DNA of 8,622 bases from Gammaproteobacteria bacterium (GTDB lineage Bacteria; Pseudomonadota; Gammaproteobacteria; DSM-16500), in contig JABDEF010000058.1 of NCBI GenBank assembly GCA_013287235.1, positions 1 through 8,622 of the forward strand, given 5' to 3'. The position numbers and the translations under genes are program-made. The first letter of the stretch is position 1, and each line of letters starts with the position of its first letter. Below, piece by piece: positions 1 to 7,186 of the stretch. Under the pieces are notes generated by a model, which was given only the letters and a program-made list of their open reading frames with translations, had not been told where the DNA came from and searched no databases.

Positions 1-63
1 TTAAATTTCAAGTTCAGGAGAATATACCCCATCATGTGTAGAGCTACAATAAAAATTTTTCTC

Positions 64-70
64 GAGGAGA
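64..70 (+). promoter_or_regulatory. Ribosome binding site of the FimT-like pilin gene
   Basis: GAGGAGA lies 8 bases before the ATG at 79. It is a strong Shine-Dalgarno sequence and fixes the start of the pilin gene. That start also gives a normal short prepilin leader of five residues. Confidence 0.7.
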
Positions 71-78
71 TTTTTTAA

Positions 79-600
79 ATGCAAAAAAATGGATTCACTT
101 TAATGGAGCTTATGATGATGCTTTTTATCATATTACTTTTATTTGCAATGATGATTCCTTCCTATAAATTTTTATTTTTAAAATCAAAATCAAATTCTAT
201 TCATTCGAAATTGATGCAAGCAATCTATTTAGCAAGAAATACCGCTATTTCAACGCACAATGAGGTAATGATCTGTCAAAGTCATGATTTGAAAACCTGC
301 GAAGGCAATTGGAAGGAAAGTTATATTATTTTTTCTCATGAAAAAATATTTTATACTTTTCAAAATATTTCAAATGAAGGAATTTTGCATTGGCGTTCCT
401 TTCCAAAAAATCAAACTTTTCTTCAATTCACATCCGATGGAACGCTCGCGAATGAAAATGGCACATTTTGGTATTGTCTACTGGGTGAAGTGAATCCCTA
501 TTGGGCGATTGTGTTGAGCCAAGAAGGGCGTGCGCGGAGTATTTATCCGAATGCCTCGGGGGAAGTTGTGATGGAGCAGGGGGAAGTGTTGAAGTGTTGA
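79..600 (+). CDS. fimT: FimT/GspH-family minor type IV pilin (pseudopilin)
   Basis: A 173-residue prepilin. The N-terminus MQKNG|FTLMEL is a type III leader: Gly5 is at -1, Phe at +1 and Glu at +5 of the mature protein, and a hydrophobic helix follows to about residue 27. Prepilin peptidase (PilD) would cut after Gly5. The rest fits FimT/GspH: a Cys66-Cys74 pair in an xICxSxxxxTCxGxW context, a 'TSDGT' segment near 118-122, Cys133, and a terminal 'S-x-x-GRAR' strand at about 147-153. In this family the protein is a minor pilin at the tip or priming complex of the inner-membrane pilus machine, and some FimT proteins bind DNA during uptake. The first two thirds of the gene are visibly more AT-rich than the last 150 bases. 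No other pilus gene is adjacent on this strand. GspH of a type II secretion system is an alternative, but no gsp genes are visible. Confidence 0.82.
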   Translation: MQKNGFTLMELMMMLFIILLLFAMMIPSYKFLFLKSKSNSIHSKLMQAIYLARNTAISTHNEVMICQSHDLKTCEGNWKESYIIFSHEKIFYTFQNISNEGILHWRSFPKNQTFLQFTSDGTLANENGTFWYCLLGEVNPYWAIVLSQEGRARSIYPNASGEVVMEQGEVLKC

Positions 601-699
601 GTGATGATACCTCGCGCGGCCATATTTTGTGCAAAACTATAAAATCTGAAATGATTCTTAAGCTTTCAAAAGAAGAAATTTAGGTTAAGCGGGTTAATA

Positions 700-728
700 T
701 TGACTTTTCCGCATTTTCGGACTAAGCT
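700..728 (+). promoter_or_regulatory. Possible promoter of the toxin-antitoxin operon
   Basis: TTGACT (700-705) matches the -35 consensus at 5 of 6 positions. Seventeen bases later is TAAGCT (723-728), a weak -10 (3 of 6). It overlaps a tandem ACTAAG repeat at 721-726 and 731-736, spaced by exactly 10 bp. Antitoxins of this family usually repress their own promoter, so the repeat may be an operator. This is inference from position. Confidence 0.35.
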
Positions 729-757
729 AGACTAAGTTATTTAATGAGAGGTATTTT

Positions 758-994
758 ATGCAGATTGTCAATATACATCAGGCAAAAACCAATTTTTCTA
801 AACTCGTCGATTCGGTCATGCAGGGCGAAGAAATCATCATCGCAAAAGCCGGGAAACCCGCGGCTAAACTCGTTCCTATTGCGCCTATTAAACCTAAACG
901 AAAACCAGGCGCACTCAAGGGTAAAATTAAAATTTCTAAAGATTTCAATGCACCATTGCCAGACGATATGCTTGATCAATTTGAGGGAAAGTAA
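758..994 (+). CDS. Phd/YefM-family type II antitoxin
   Basis: A 78-residue protein, normal length for the family. The N-terminal MQIVNIHQAKTNFSKLVD segment matches the Phd/YefM DNA-binding fold, followed by 'GEEIIIAKAGKPAAKLVP', the typical beta-hairpin with the conserved Gly-Lys-Pro. Residues from about 45 on are basic and proline-containing and should be the disordered tail that wraps the toxin. It should neutralise the PIN RNase encoded next and bind the operon promoter. GAGAGG at 746-751 lies 6 bases before the ATG. The stop TAA (992-994) shares its last A with the toxin ATG, giving translational coupling with antitoxin first, the standard order. It is sometimes annotated VapB, but the fold is Phd-like rather than AbrB-like. 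Confidence 0.9.
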   Translation: MQIVNIHQAKTNFSKLVDSVMQGEEIIIAKAGKPAAKLVPIAPIKPKRKPGALKGKIKISKDFNAPLPDDMLDQFEGK

Positions 995-1371
995 TGCAAA
1001 TATTGCTAGACACACATCTTTTTATTTGGTGGCTTAACGATGACAATCAATTATCGCAAAAAGCGCGCGATCTCATCATCAACGCGGACATCGTTTATGT
1101 TAGTAGCGTTTCTCTCTGGGAAGCAGCGATCAAAATTCGACTGGGAAAGCTTGATGCAAACATTCATGAACTCATTCAAGCCATCGGAAACGAAGGATTT
1201 ATCGAGTTACCTTTATTAGCGAAACAAACTGCAAAAATATTAGCGCTTCCCGCAATTCATCGAGATCCATTTGATAGAATGTTAGTTGCTCAAGCGATGA
1301 GTGAGCCGCTTCGACTTCTGACGTCAGATGAAATCTTAAAGCAATATACAGAGCTGGTGGAAATTGTTTAG
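994..1371 (+). CDS. vapC: PIN-domain ribonuclease toxin, VapC-like
   Basis: A 125-residue single PIN domain. Acidic residues expected to bind Mg2+/Mn2+ are present: Asp6 in 'LLDTH', Glu43 in 'SLWEAAIK', Asp91 and Asp94 in 'HRDPFDRMLVAQA', and Asp112 in 'LLTSDE'. The pattern LLDTHxFIWW ... SVSLWEAAIKxRLGKL ... HRDPFDRM is typical of the PIN subgroup paired with Phd-like antitoxins (COG3744/COG4118 by memory). Family members cleave RNA, often tRNA or rRNA, and arrest growth; the target here cannot be read from sequence. The start overlaps the antitoxin stop by one base, and no separate ribosome binding site is obvious beyond GAGGGA near 983-988. The active site looks intact, so the toxin is probably functional. 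Confidence 0.9.
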   Translation: MQILLDTHLFIWWLNDDNQLSQKARDLIINADIVYVSSVSLWEAAIKIRLGKLDANIHELIQAIGNEGFIELPLLAKQTAKILALPAIHRDPFDRMLVAQAMSEPLRLLTSDEILKQYTELVEIV

Positions 1372-1380
1372 TAAAATTAG

Positions 1381-1718
1381 GCACCCATACGCCATGAGTG
1401 TCATGCGATATTTATACTTGATAGAGAAAACTATTTTGAAATTGAAGATTGCGTAGTCAATGGATCTGGCGAAGAAAAAAAAGAAATCCCAATTGAGGAT
1501 CAACGAGTGATAAATAAAATGAAAAATCTTATTACACGAATGTATTTTCATTTCCACGACCTTCTGAAGCAGAAATGAAAAGCTATGTGAACAAATCAAA
1601 GTTTTTTTTAGAAAACAGGGGTAAAGATACCGATGGAATATGGGGAAATGCCAAAAAGCAAAATGAACTTTTTATGGACGCTATTCAAAAGGGTACAGTG
1701 AAGATCAAAGGAAAATAA
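1381..1718 (+). pseudogene. Frameshifted remnant of an unrecognised gene
   Basis: Directly after the toxin, one frame is open from 1381 to the TGA at 1576-1578. It encodes an acidic stretch containing 'ILDRENYFEIEDCVVNGSG' and 'INKMKNLITRMYF', but has no ATG, GTG or TTG at a sensible start. A second frame takes over near 1548-1556 ('FPRPSEAEMKSYVNKSK') and runs to TAA at 1716-1718, ending 'KGTVKIKGK'. Codon use looks natural on both sides of the switch. The simplest reading is one gene that lost its 5' end and took a single-base indel near 1550. I do not recognise the protein. The second half could alternatively be a 47-residue ORF from the ATG at 1575. From 1719 to 1799 I see nothing beyond a loose AATCAAGT/ACTTGATT inverted repeat. 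Confidence 0.5.
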
Positions 1719-1799
1719 ATCTCAAATCAAGTCAAAGATTCTTGAGGCTTCAAAAGATTATAGGAAACTTGATTGTCTTGGGTTAAATGAGCGTTTGGA

Positions 1800-2806
<1,007 letters not shown>

Positions 2807-2842
2807 TTAAGTCACGTAACAGTATCATGCTTTCTTTCTTCT

Positions 2843-2851
2843 TGGTATACT
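2843..2851 (+). promoter_or_regulatory. Extended -10 promoter for the fmdB-aspS-yebC operon
   Basis: TGGTATACT has the TGn extension directly before TATACT (2846-2851), 5 of 6 matches to the -10 consensus. No good -35 lies 16-18 bases upstream, which extended -10 promoters tolerate. Transcription would start near 2858, about 25 bases before the fmdB ATG. GTATAC within it is palindromic, so a minus-strand promoter could overlap. Confidence 0.5.
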
Positions 2852-2882
2852 TTGCGCGCAGAAGTTTTGAGGAGTATGTCAT

Positions 2883-3170
2883 ATGCCAATTTATGAATAT
2901 CAGTGTAGCGCATGTGGCCATCGGCTGGAATCTATCCAAAAAATGTCAGATCAGCCGTTAGTGGCGTGTCCGGTTTGCCATCAAAGCGCATTACAAAAAC
3001 TTGTTTCTGCTAGCCGTTTCCAATTAAAAGGGACCGGGTGGTATGCGACAGATTTTCGGGATAAAGGTAAAAAAGAAGCAAAATCTGATAAAAAAGAAGA
3101 AAGTGGAAAAGGAGAAAAAGAAGGTAAAAAAGATGATAAAAGCGATTCAAAAGATACGGCGGCGAAATAA
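2883..3170 (+). CDS. FmdB-family zinc ribbon protein
   Basis: A 95-residue protein. The N-terminus MPIYEYQCSACGH is the FmdB/CxxC_CxxC_SSSS signature. Cys8, Cys11, Cys29 and Cys32 form two CxxC knuckles for one zinc, followed by 'LVSASRFQLKGTGWYATDF' (about 40-58), a standard family ending. Residues 59-95 are a low-complexity Lys/Glu/Asp/Ser tail, as in many members. The molecular function of the family is unknown; it was first named as a putative regulator. GAGGAG (2869-2874) lies 8 bases before the ATG. It is the first gene of the plus-strand operon, one base upstream of the DUF502 gene. Three A6 runs (3069-3074, 3090-3095, 3126-3131) sit in the tail. Confidence 0.92.
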   Translation: MPIYEYQCSACGHRLESIQKMSDQPLVACPVCHQSALQKLVSASRFQLKGTGWYATDFRDKGKKEAKSDKKEESGKGEKEGKKDDKSDSKDTAAK

Positions 3171-3171
3171 T

Positions 3172-3792
3172 ATGTCATCACTGCGAAAGTACTTCATTTC
3201 AGGATTATTAATCTGGTTACCCATATGGATTACCATCCTCGCGATTAAATTCCTGGTGGATATGTTGGATAGTATCATTACGTTTCTTCCAACACGATTT
3301 CAGCCCGATGTGTTGCTTAAGTTTCATATTCCGGGCATTGGTGTTTTGATTACGGTAGTCGTGATTTTATTGACAGGGATTCTGGTCACCAATTTCGTAG
3401 GAAAATATCTTGTGGCGATAGGGGACGCGATCATTGCGCGTATCCCCATTGTCAGAAGCATCTATCGCGGTGTGCAGCAAATCTTAGAAACATTACTTAA
3501 ACCCGGTGGTCAATCTTTTCGAAAGGTACTATTAGTTGAATATCCACGTCAAGGATCATGGACGTTGGCGTTTCAAACAGGGGATGGGACGAATGAGATA
3601 ACGAATGTTTTGAATGGGGATGAAATGGTAAGTATTTATGTGCCGACGACGCCGAATCCCACCTCCGGTTTCTTATTGATGGTGCCGCGAAAAGATGTGA
3701 TTGAATTAAGCATGAGTGTAGAGTCAGCATTGAAATTTATTATTTCTCTGGGTGTTATTCAACCTGTAACGCTCGTCGAAAATAAAAAATAG
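3172..3792 (+). CDS. DUF502-family inner membrane protein
   Basis: A 206-residue protein. It has two predicted transmembrane helices (about 8-28 and 56-77), the conserved segment 'ARIPIVRSIYRGVQQ' (89-103), and 'YVPTTPNPTSGFLLMVPR' (156-173), both hallmarks of DUF502. The family has no settled function in bacteria and is common next to aspS in gammaproteobacteria. I chose the ATG at 3172 because it matches the family N-terminus (SSLRKYFISGLLIWLP). A longer in-frame reading from 3043 would lie inside fmdB and add a meaningless poly-lysine stretch. There is no clear Shine-Dalgarno. The ATG is one base after the fmdB stop, so translation is probably coupled. Confidence 0.9.
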   Translation: MSSLRKYFISGLLIWLPIWITILAIKFLVDMLDSIITFLPTRFQPDVLLKFHIPGIGVLITVVVILLTGILVTNFVGKYLVAIGDAIIARIPIVRSIYRGVQQILETLLKPGGQSFRKVLLVEYPRQGSWTLAFQTGDGTNEITNVLNGDEMVSIYVPTTPNPTSGFLLMVPRKDVIELSMSVESALKFIISLGVIQPVTLVENKK

Positions 3793-3801
3793 AAGGTTTG
3801 T

Positions 3802-5565
3802 ATGCGTAGTCATTATTGTGGTCAAATATCAAAGAAATTATTAGATCAAGAAGTTAAATTAGCAGGTTGGGTACATCGCAGGCGCGATCACGGCGGCGTA
3901 ATTTTTGTGGATTTGAGAGATCGTGAAGGGTTAGTGCAAGTGGTATTTGCGCCCACCCGCCCAGAAATATTTAAACTCGCAGAAACCCTACGTAATGAAT
4001 ATGTGATCCAAGTTCAAGGTAAAGTGCGTCTCCGCCCTGAAGGGTCTGTCAATCGTGAACTGCCCACAGGTGAAGTGGAAGTCGATGGATTGACATTGAC
4101 TATTTTAAATACGTCAGAGGCTCTTCCTTTTCCCATTGATGAATATCATGATGTGGGTGAAGAAACGCGATTACATTTTCGTTATCTCGATTTGCGTCGT
4201 CCAGAAATGTTATATCGCTTCAAAATGCGTACGCTCATCACACAATATTTACGACGTTTTTTAGATAGTCGTGGATTTTTCGATATTGAAACCCCTTTTT
4301 TGACTAAAGCAACACCAGAAGGTGCGCGCGATTATTTGGTGCCGAGTCGTACCAAGCCGGGATCTTTTTTTGCATTACCACAATCGCCGCAGCAATTTAA
4401 ACAATTATTGATGATGGCCGGGATGGATCGTTATTATCAAATTGTGCGTTGTTTTCGTGATGAAGATTTGCGTGCCGATAGACAACCTGAATTTACACAG
4501 CTCGATATCGAAACTTCATTTTTAGACGAAGTAGAAATTCAATATATCATGGAAGAAATGATGCGCGGTCTGTTCAAAGAATTGCTGTCGGTTGAATTAC
4601 CCAATCCATTTCCACGCATGACATATCATGATGCCATGTTTCGTTACGGTTCTGACAAGCCTGATCTTCGTATACCCTTGGAATTAGTGGACGTGGGGGA
4701 TTTATTACAAGAAGTCGAATTTAAAGTATTTGCGGATCCCGCGAAAGATCCGCATGGGAGAGTTGCAGCACTTTGTGTCCCAAGCGGTTCCGATATCAGC
4801 CGTAAAGAAATCGATGATTATACGAAATATGTCGCAGAATTTGGGGCGAAAGGATTGGCCTATATTAAATTAACGGCAGAAGGTCCTCAGTCACCTATTT
4901 TAAAATTTATGCCTGAAACGGTGACGAATGCGATCATTGAAAGAGTACAGGCTAAAACCGGCGATATTATTTTCTTTGGCGCAGATTTAACGGGTGTGGT
5001 GAATGATGCGTTGGGTGCGCTTCGTCTTAAAGTGGGGCATGACAGAAATTTAGTGGAAAAAAGTTGGAAGATTCTTTGGATTGTTGATTTTCCTATGTTT
5101 GAAAAAGGCGAAGGACGTTTGTCTGCTTGTCACCATCCGTTTACCGCGCCTAACATTAAACATATCGATGAATTAAAACATCATCCAGAAAATATTTTAG
5201 CGCGTGCTTACGATATGGTTCTCAATGGCACGGAAGCAGGGGGCGGCTCGATTCGTATTAATTCGAGCGAAATGCAAATGGCAGTTTTCCGAACGTTAAA
5301 TATTTCGGAAGAAGAGGCGAATGAAAAATTTGGTCATCTTCTGACAGCATTAAAATTTGGCTGTCCTCCGCATGGCGGTATTGCATTTGGTTTAGATCGT
5401 TTAGCCATGTTAATGACAGGCAGTACATCTATTCGTGATGTGATTGCATTTCCAAAAACGCAATCGGCGACTTGTCCTTTGACGGATGCACCTGCACCGG
5501 TTGATCCACAACAGTTAATTGAATTGGGCATTCGCATTAGAAAAGATGAAAAGAAAAAGGAGTAA
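3802..5565 (+). CDS. aspS: Aspartyl-tRNA synthetase, probably non-discriminating (Asp/Asn)
   Basis: A 587-residue bacterial-type AspRS (E. coli has 590). It charges tRNA-Asp with aspartate using ATP. Domains in order: N-terminal OB-fold anticodon-binding domain (about 1-105, '[22 protein letters not shown]'), class II catalytic core with motif 1 near 150-180, the '[12 protein letters not shown]' substrate loop (193-204), motif 2 '[18 protein letters not shown]' (216-233), an inserted GAD domain (about 280-420), motif 3 '[13 protein letters not shown]' (525-537), and the C-terminal '[15 protein letters not shown]' block. His30 and Gly81 replace the Leu and Lys of E. coli. As I recall, these changes mark AspRS that also charges tRNA-Asn. 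AAGG at 3793-3796 serves the ATG, 9 bases after the DUF502 stop. Confidence 0.97.
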   Translation: MRSHYCGQISKKLLDQEVKLAGWVHRRRDHGGVIFVDLRDREGLVQVVFAPTRPEIFKLAETLRNEYVIQVQGKVRLRPEGSVNRELPTGEVEVDGLTLTILNTSEALPFPIDEYHDVGEETRLHFRYLDLRRPEMLYRFKMRTLITQYLRRFLDSRGFFDIETPFLTKATPEGARDYLVPSRTKPGSFFALPQSPQQFKQLLMMAGMDRYYQIVRCFRDEDLRADRQPEFTQLDIETSFLDEVEIQYIMEEMMRGLFKELLSVELPNPFPRMTYHDAMFRYGSDKPDLRIPLELVDVGDLLQEVEFKVFADPAKDPHGRVAALCVPSGSDISRKEIDDYTKYVAEFGAKGLAYIKLTAEGPQSPILKFMPETVTNAIIERVQAKTGDIIFFGADLTGVVNDALGALRLKVGHDRNLVEKSWKILWIVDFPMFEKGEGRLSACHHPFTAPNIKHIDELKHHPENILARAYDMVLNGTEAGGGSIRINSSEMQMAVFRTLNISEEEANEKFGHLLTALKFGCPPHGGIAFGLDRLAMLMTGSTSIRDVIAFPKTQSATCPLTDAPAPVDPQQLIELGIRIRKDEKKKE

Positions 5566-5568
5566 TTT

Positions 5569-6303
5569 GTGGCCGGACATAGTAAGTGGGCGAACATCAA
5601 ACGACACAAAGCGCGTGTAGATGCAAAAAAAGGGAAACTGTATACCAAATTGATTCGTGAAGTGACGGTGTCTGCGAAATTAGGTGGTGGTGATCCGGAT
5701 TCAAATCCTCGTTTAAGGGCAGCGCTCGATAAGGCACAAGATGCCAATATGTCGAAAGATGTGATTGATCGCGCAATTAAACGTGGTGCCGGCGGGATGG
5801 AAGGGGAGTTGGTCGAAGAAATTCGGTATGAAGGTTATGGCCCGTCGGGTGTTGCGATCATTGTGGATTGTATGACAAACAATCGTAATCGTACGGTTGC
5901 AGAAGTGCGACATGCATTTACCAAAGGCGGCGGGAATTTGGGGACGGAAAATTCTGTCGCTTATTTATTTCATAAATTAGGTCAATTGACTTTCGCGCCG
6001 GATAGTGATGAAGAGCGTATCATGGAAATCGCACTTGAAAAGGGTGCAGATGATGTGATTGTGAATGATGATAAAAGTATTGACGTGACAACAAATCCTG
6101 AAAATTTTCTTTCTCTCAAAAAAGCGTTGTTGGATGTGAATTTGAAACCAGTCGAAGCCGATGTGGCACTGGTTCCCGCGAATTATATTACGGTGACGGA
6201 TAAGGAGTTGGCGGAACAAATTATCAGTCTCACGGATGCGTTAGAAGATTTAGAAGATGTTCAAAATGTTTATACGAATGCGGATATAGCAGTGGAGGTT
6301 TGA
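5569..6303 (+). CDS. yebC: YebC/PmpR-family regulatory protein
   Basis: A 244-residue protein, full family length. The N-terminus MAGHSKWANIKRHKARVDAKKGK is diagnostic. 'RIRYEGYGPSGVAI'-type and 'VRHAFTKGGGNLGTENSVAYLF' blocks follow, here 'EIRYEGYGPSGVAIIVDC' and the exact second block, and the end is acidic. The family is cytosolic. It was described as a transcriptional regulator, and more recent work assigns members a role in relieving ribosome stalling at proline-rich stretches. The start is GTG (5569), fixed by AAGGAG at 5557-5562, which lies inside the end of aspS, 6 bases upstream. It follows aspS by three bases, so the two are cotranscribed. In many gammaproteobacteria ruvC would come next; here it is about 880 bases further on. 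Confidence 0.97.
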   Translation: MAGHSKWANIKRHKARVDAKKGKLYTKLIREVTVSAKLGGGDPDSNPRLRAALDKAQDANMSKDVIDRAIKRGAGGMEGELVEEIRYEGYGPSGVAIIVDCMTNNRNRTVAEVRHAFTKGGGNLGTENSVAYLFHKLGQLTFAPDSDEERIMEIALEKGADDVIVNDDKSIDVTTNPENFLSLKKALLDVNLKPVEADVALVPANYITVTDKELAEQIISLTDALEDLEDVQNVYTNADIAVEV

Positions 6304-6357
6304 ATAGCTACAGATCCGGACAAATCATGTGTCGCCTACAATCACTCTTCCGACCAC

Positions 6358-6386
6358 TTGCATTGAGATAATATCTTATGTATAAT
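6358..6386 (+). promoter_or_regulatory. Promoter with perfect -10 box downstream of yebC
   Basis: TTGCAT (6358-6363), a spacer of exactly 17 bases, then TATAAT (6381-6386), a perfect -10 hexamer. The start point would be near 6393. It precedes the 30-codon ORF at 6419 and the exported-protein gene at 6555, and could drive both. The -10 box overlaps an inverted repeat. Confidence 0.6.
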
Positions 6387-6397
6387 CTTTATACATA
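6377..6397 (+). repeat. Perfect 9-bp inverted repeat overlapping the -10 box
   Basis: TATGTATAA (6377-6385) and TTATACATA (6389-6397) are exact reverse complements separated by TCT. The repeat covers the -10 hexamer and the expected start point, as expected for a repressor operator. An extra half-site TTATACAT occurs at 6426-6433. It is too AT-rich, and lacks the following U-tract, to be read as a terminator for yebC. Confidence 0.55.
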
Positions 6398-6418
6398 TCC
6401 AAAATTAATGGTAACAAT

Positions 6419-6511
6419 ATGAATCTTATACATGATGAAATGATCGAAATTGTTAAAAGTTTAAAATATCTAACCAATAAAAACGGCCTATGTCAAGCTA
6501 TTGTAAAATAA
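6419..6511 (+). CDS. Possible 30-residue peptide or 5' remnant of a lost gene
   Basis: ATG at 6419 to TAA at 6509-6511, beginning MNLIHDEMIEIVKSLKYL and ending 'GLCQAIVK'. It lies 33 bases after a good -10 box, which favours transcription, but the upstream sequence (GGTAACAAT) is a poor ribosome binding site. The composition is plausible for an amphipathic helix. It could be a small peptide, a leader for the next gene, or the surviving start of a longer deleted gene. I do not recognise it. Confidence 0.25.
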   Translation: MNLIHDEMIEIVKSLKYLTNKNGLCQAIVK

Positions 6512-6554
6512 AGACTTTATTTGAACTCAATGAATTACATACGAGGTGGTTGCT

Positions 6555-6962
6555 ATGATGAATTACTGGAAAGCAGTAATAGGTGCTGCAGCTTTAATTT
6601 GTGGAACGACAGCCTTTACGGCTGATAATCAAGAATCCATTTTTAAAAACGTGCGGGTCACAGTACACAGCATGTTTAAAGGTGCAACCGTCATGGGAAC
6701 AATACCTGCGCCAGTAGAATATGGACCTGATGTGGAATTTAATCCGATAGATCCAGGAAAAACAATAGTCATTGGTTCATTTCCTGTCAGCTTATTACGA
6801 AAAGTTTATGTATGGGATATAGTACCTGATCCGACCGTGCCTACTGTCTCTACTGAATGTGGGCCTATTTTTTCTGATGTAAAGAAAATTACCATTCACA
6901 TTGTGGGTAATTACCGCCCTATTGATGGGGGAGAGATCAGATGTTATATAACAAGAGATTAA
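6555..6962 (+). CDS. Small exported protein of unknown function
   Basis: 135 residues if started at the ATG at 6555; the next codon is also ATG (6558). GAGG at 6543-6546 lies 8 bases upstream. A GTG at 6546 would add MVA, but it overlaps the ribosome binding site and is less likely. Residues 1-23 form a signal peptide: MMNYWK, a hydrophobic core AVIGAAALICG, then TTAFTA, with cleavage after Ala20 or Ala23. Cys16 is in the core, but 'ALIC' is a poor lipobox. The mature part is beta-rich in appearance, has prolines and two cysteines (Cys102, Cys130) that could form a disulfide, and a repeated Val-rich strand pattern. It should be periplasmic or secreted. I recognise no domain. It sits in the accessory insert between yebC and ruvC. 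Confidence 0.7.
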   Translation: MMNYWKAVIGAAALICGTTAFTADNQESIFKNVRVTVHSMFKGATVMGTIPAPVEYGPDVEFNPIDPGKTIVIGSFPVSLLRKVYVWDIVPDPTVPTVSTECGPIFSDVKKITIHIVGNYRPIDGGEIRCYITRD

Positions 6963-6974
6963 ATAGTGGCTGTT

Positions 6975-7087
6975 GCGAAATAAGCAAATCGTCATTGCGA
7001 ACGAAGTGAAGCAATCCAGAAAGCCCTCTAGATTGCCACGTCCAATAAAAAGCATTGGGCTCGCAATGACGAGAAAACGCATTTCGC
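6975..7087. repeat. Nested palindromic interspersed repeat (REP/MITE-like)
   Basis: Outer arms are GCGAAAT (6975-6981) and ATTTCGC (7081-7087). Main arms are CGTCATTGCGA (6990-7000) and TCGCAATGACG (7061-7071), a perfect 11-bp inverted repeat. Inside are GCAATCCAGA (7011-7020) with TCTAGATTGC (7027-7036), one mismatch, and CCAAT (7042-7046) with ATTGG (7054-7058). The CGTCATTGCGA...GAAGCAATCCAG wording resembles a palindromic repeat I recall from several intracellular bacterial genomes. It encodes nothing and, if transcribed, would fold into a branched hairpin. It may also act as a transcription end for the upstream gene. Confidence 0.75.
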
Positions 7088-7121
7088 GATACCAACTATA
7101 CAATCTGGAAGCGTTTTTCTA

Positions 7122-7149
7122 TTGACTTATTGTAAAATATATTTAATTT
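7122..7149 (+). promoter_or_regulatory. Possible ruvC promoter
   Basis: TTGACT (7122-7127) is a good -35. The best-placed -10, TAATTT (7144-7149, 16-base spacer), is weak. TATATT (7138-7143) is a better hexamer but only 10 bases from the -35. ruvC lies beyond a repeat and needs its own promoter, so one is expected here, but the exact hexamers are uncertain. Confidence 0.3.
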
Positions 7150-7150
7150 C

Positions 7151-7173
7151 TTAGCTTAGTGCCATTAGGCTAA
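7151..7173 (+). promoter_or_regulatory. Stem-loop just upstream of the ruvC ribosome binding site
   Basis: TTAGCTTA (7151-7158) pairs with TAGGCTAA (7166-7173) over eight base pairs, one of them U-G, with a 7-base loop. It ends directly before AAGGAG (7174-7179). It could affect ribosome access or be chance in AT-rich DNA. Confidence 0.3.
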
Positions 7174-7179
7174 AAGGAG
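7174..7179 (+). promoter_or_regulatory. Ribosome binding site that fixes the CTG start of ruvC
   Basis: AAGGAG lies 7 bases before the CTG at 7187. There is no ATG, GTG or TTG in the ruvC frame between the stop at 7166-7168 and GTG 7220. The site therefore supports CTG initiation. Confidence 0.7.
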
Positions 7180-7186
7180 TGTTTAC

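Noticed and set aside
1..78. Possible end of an upstream gene: the plus frame from base 1 is open to TAA at 76-78, and the minus strand is open to a stop at 1-3.
   Set aside because: Both stretches are too short to judge, neither gives a recognisable protein, and the minus-strand frame has no normal start codon. No choice is supportable.
428..683. Open frames on both strands overlapping the 3' end of the FimT-like gene (428-634 minus, 501-683 plus).
   Set aside because: They overlap a gene with clear pilin features, and their translations look like random shadow sequence.
737..1037. Frames of 92-97 codons on both strands over the antitoxin gene.
   Set aside because: The antitoxin frame has family motifs and coupling to the toxin; these overlapping frames have neither.
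1336..1599. Minus-strand 87-codon frame over the gene remnant.
   Set aside because: Its Phe-rich translation is the antisense of A-rich sequence, and it overlaps the plus-strand remnant and the toxin end.
1725..1774. Inverted repeat AATCAAGT/ACTTGATT as a terminator for the minus-strand pilin gene.
   Set aside because: The loop is 34 bases, the stem is AT-rich and no T-tract is present on either strand.
3043..3171. Longer DUF502 protein starting at 3043.
   Set aside because: It would lie inside fmdB and add a lysine-rich extension foreign to the family; ATG 3172 matches the family N-terminus.
6377..6397. Rho-independent terminator for yebC.
   Set aside because: The stem is AT-only apart from one G-C pair per arm and no T-tract follows; it overlaps a strong -10 box instead.
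6795..7103. Minus-strand 102-codon frame spanning the palindromic repeat and the exported-protein gene.
   Set aside because: It is antisense to a gene with a signal peptide and crosses a non-coding repeat; no motif is visible.
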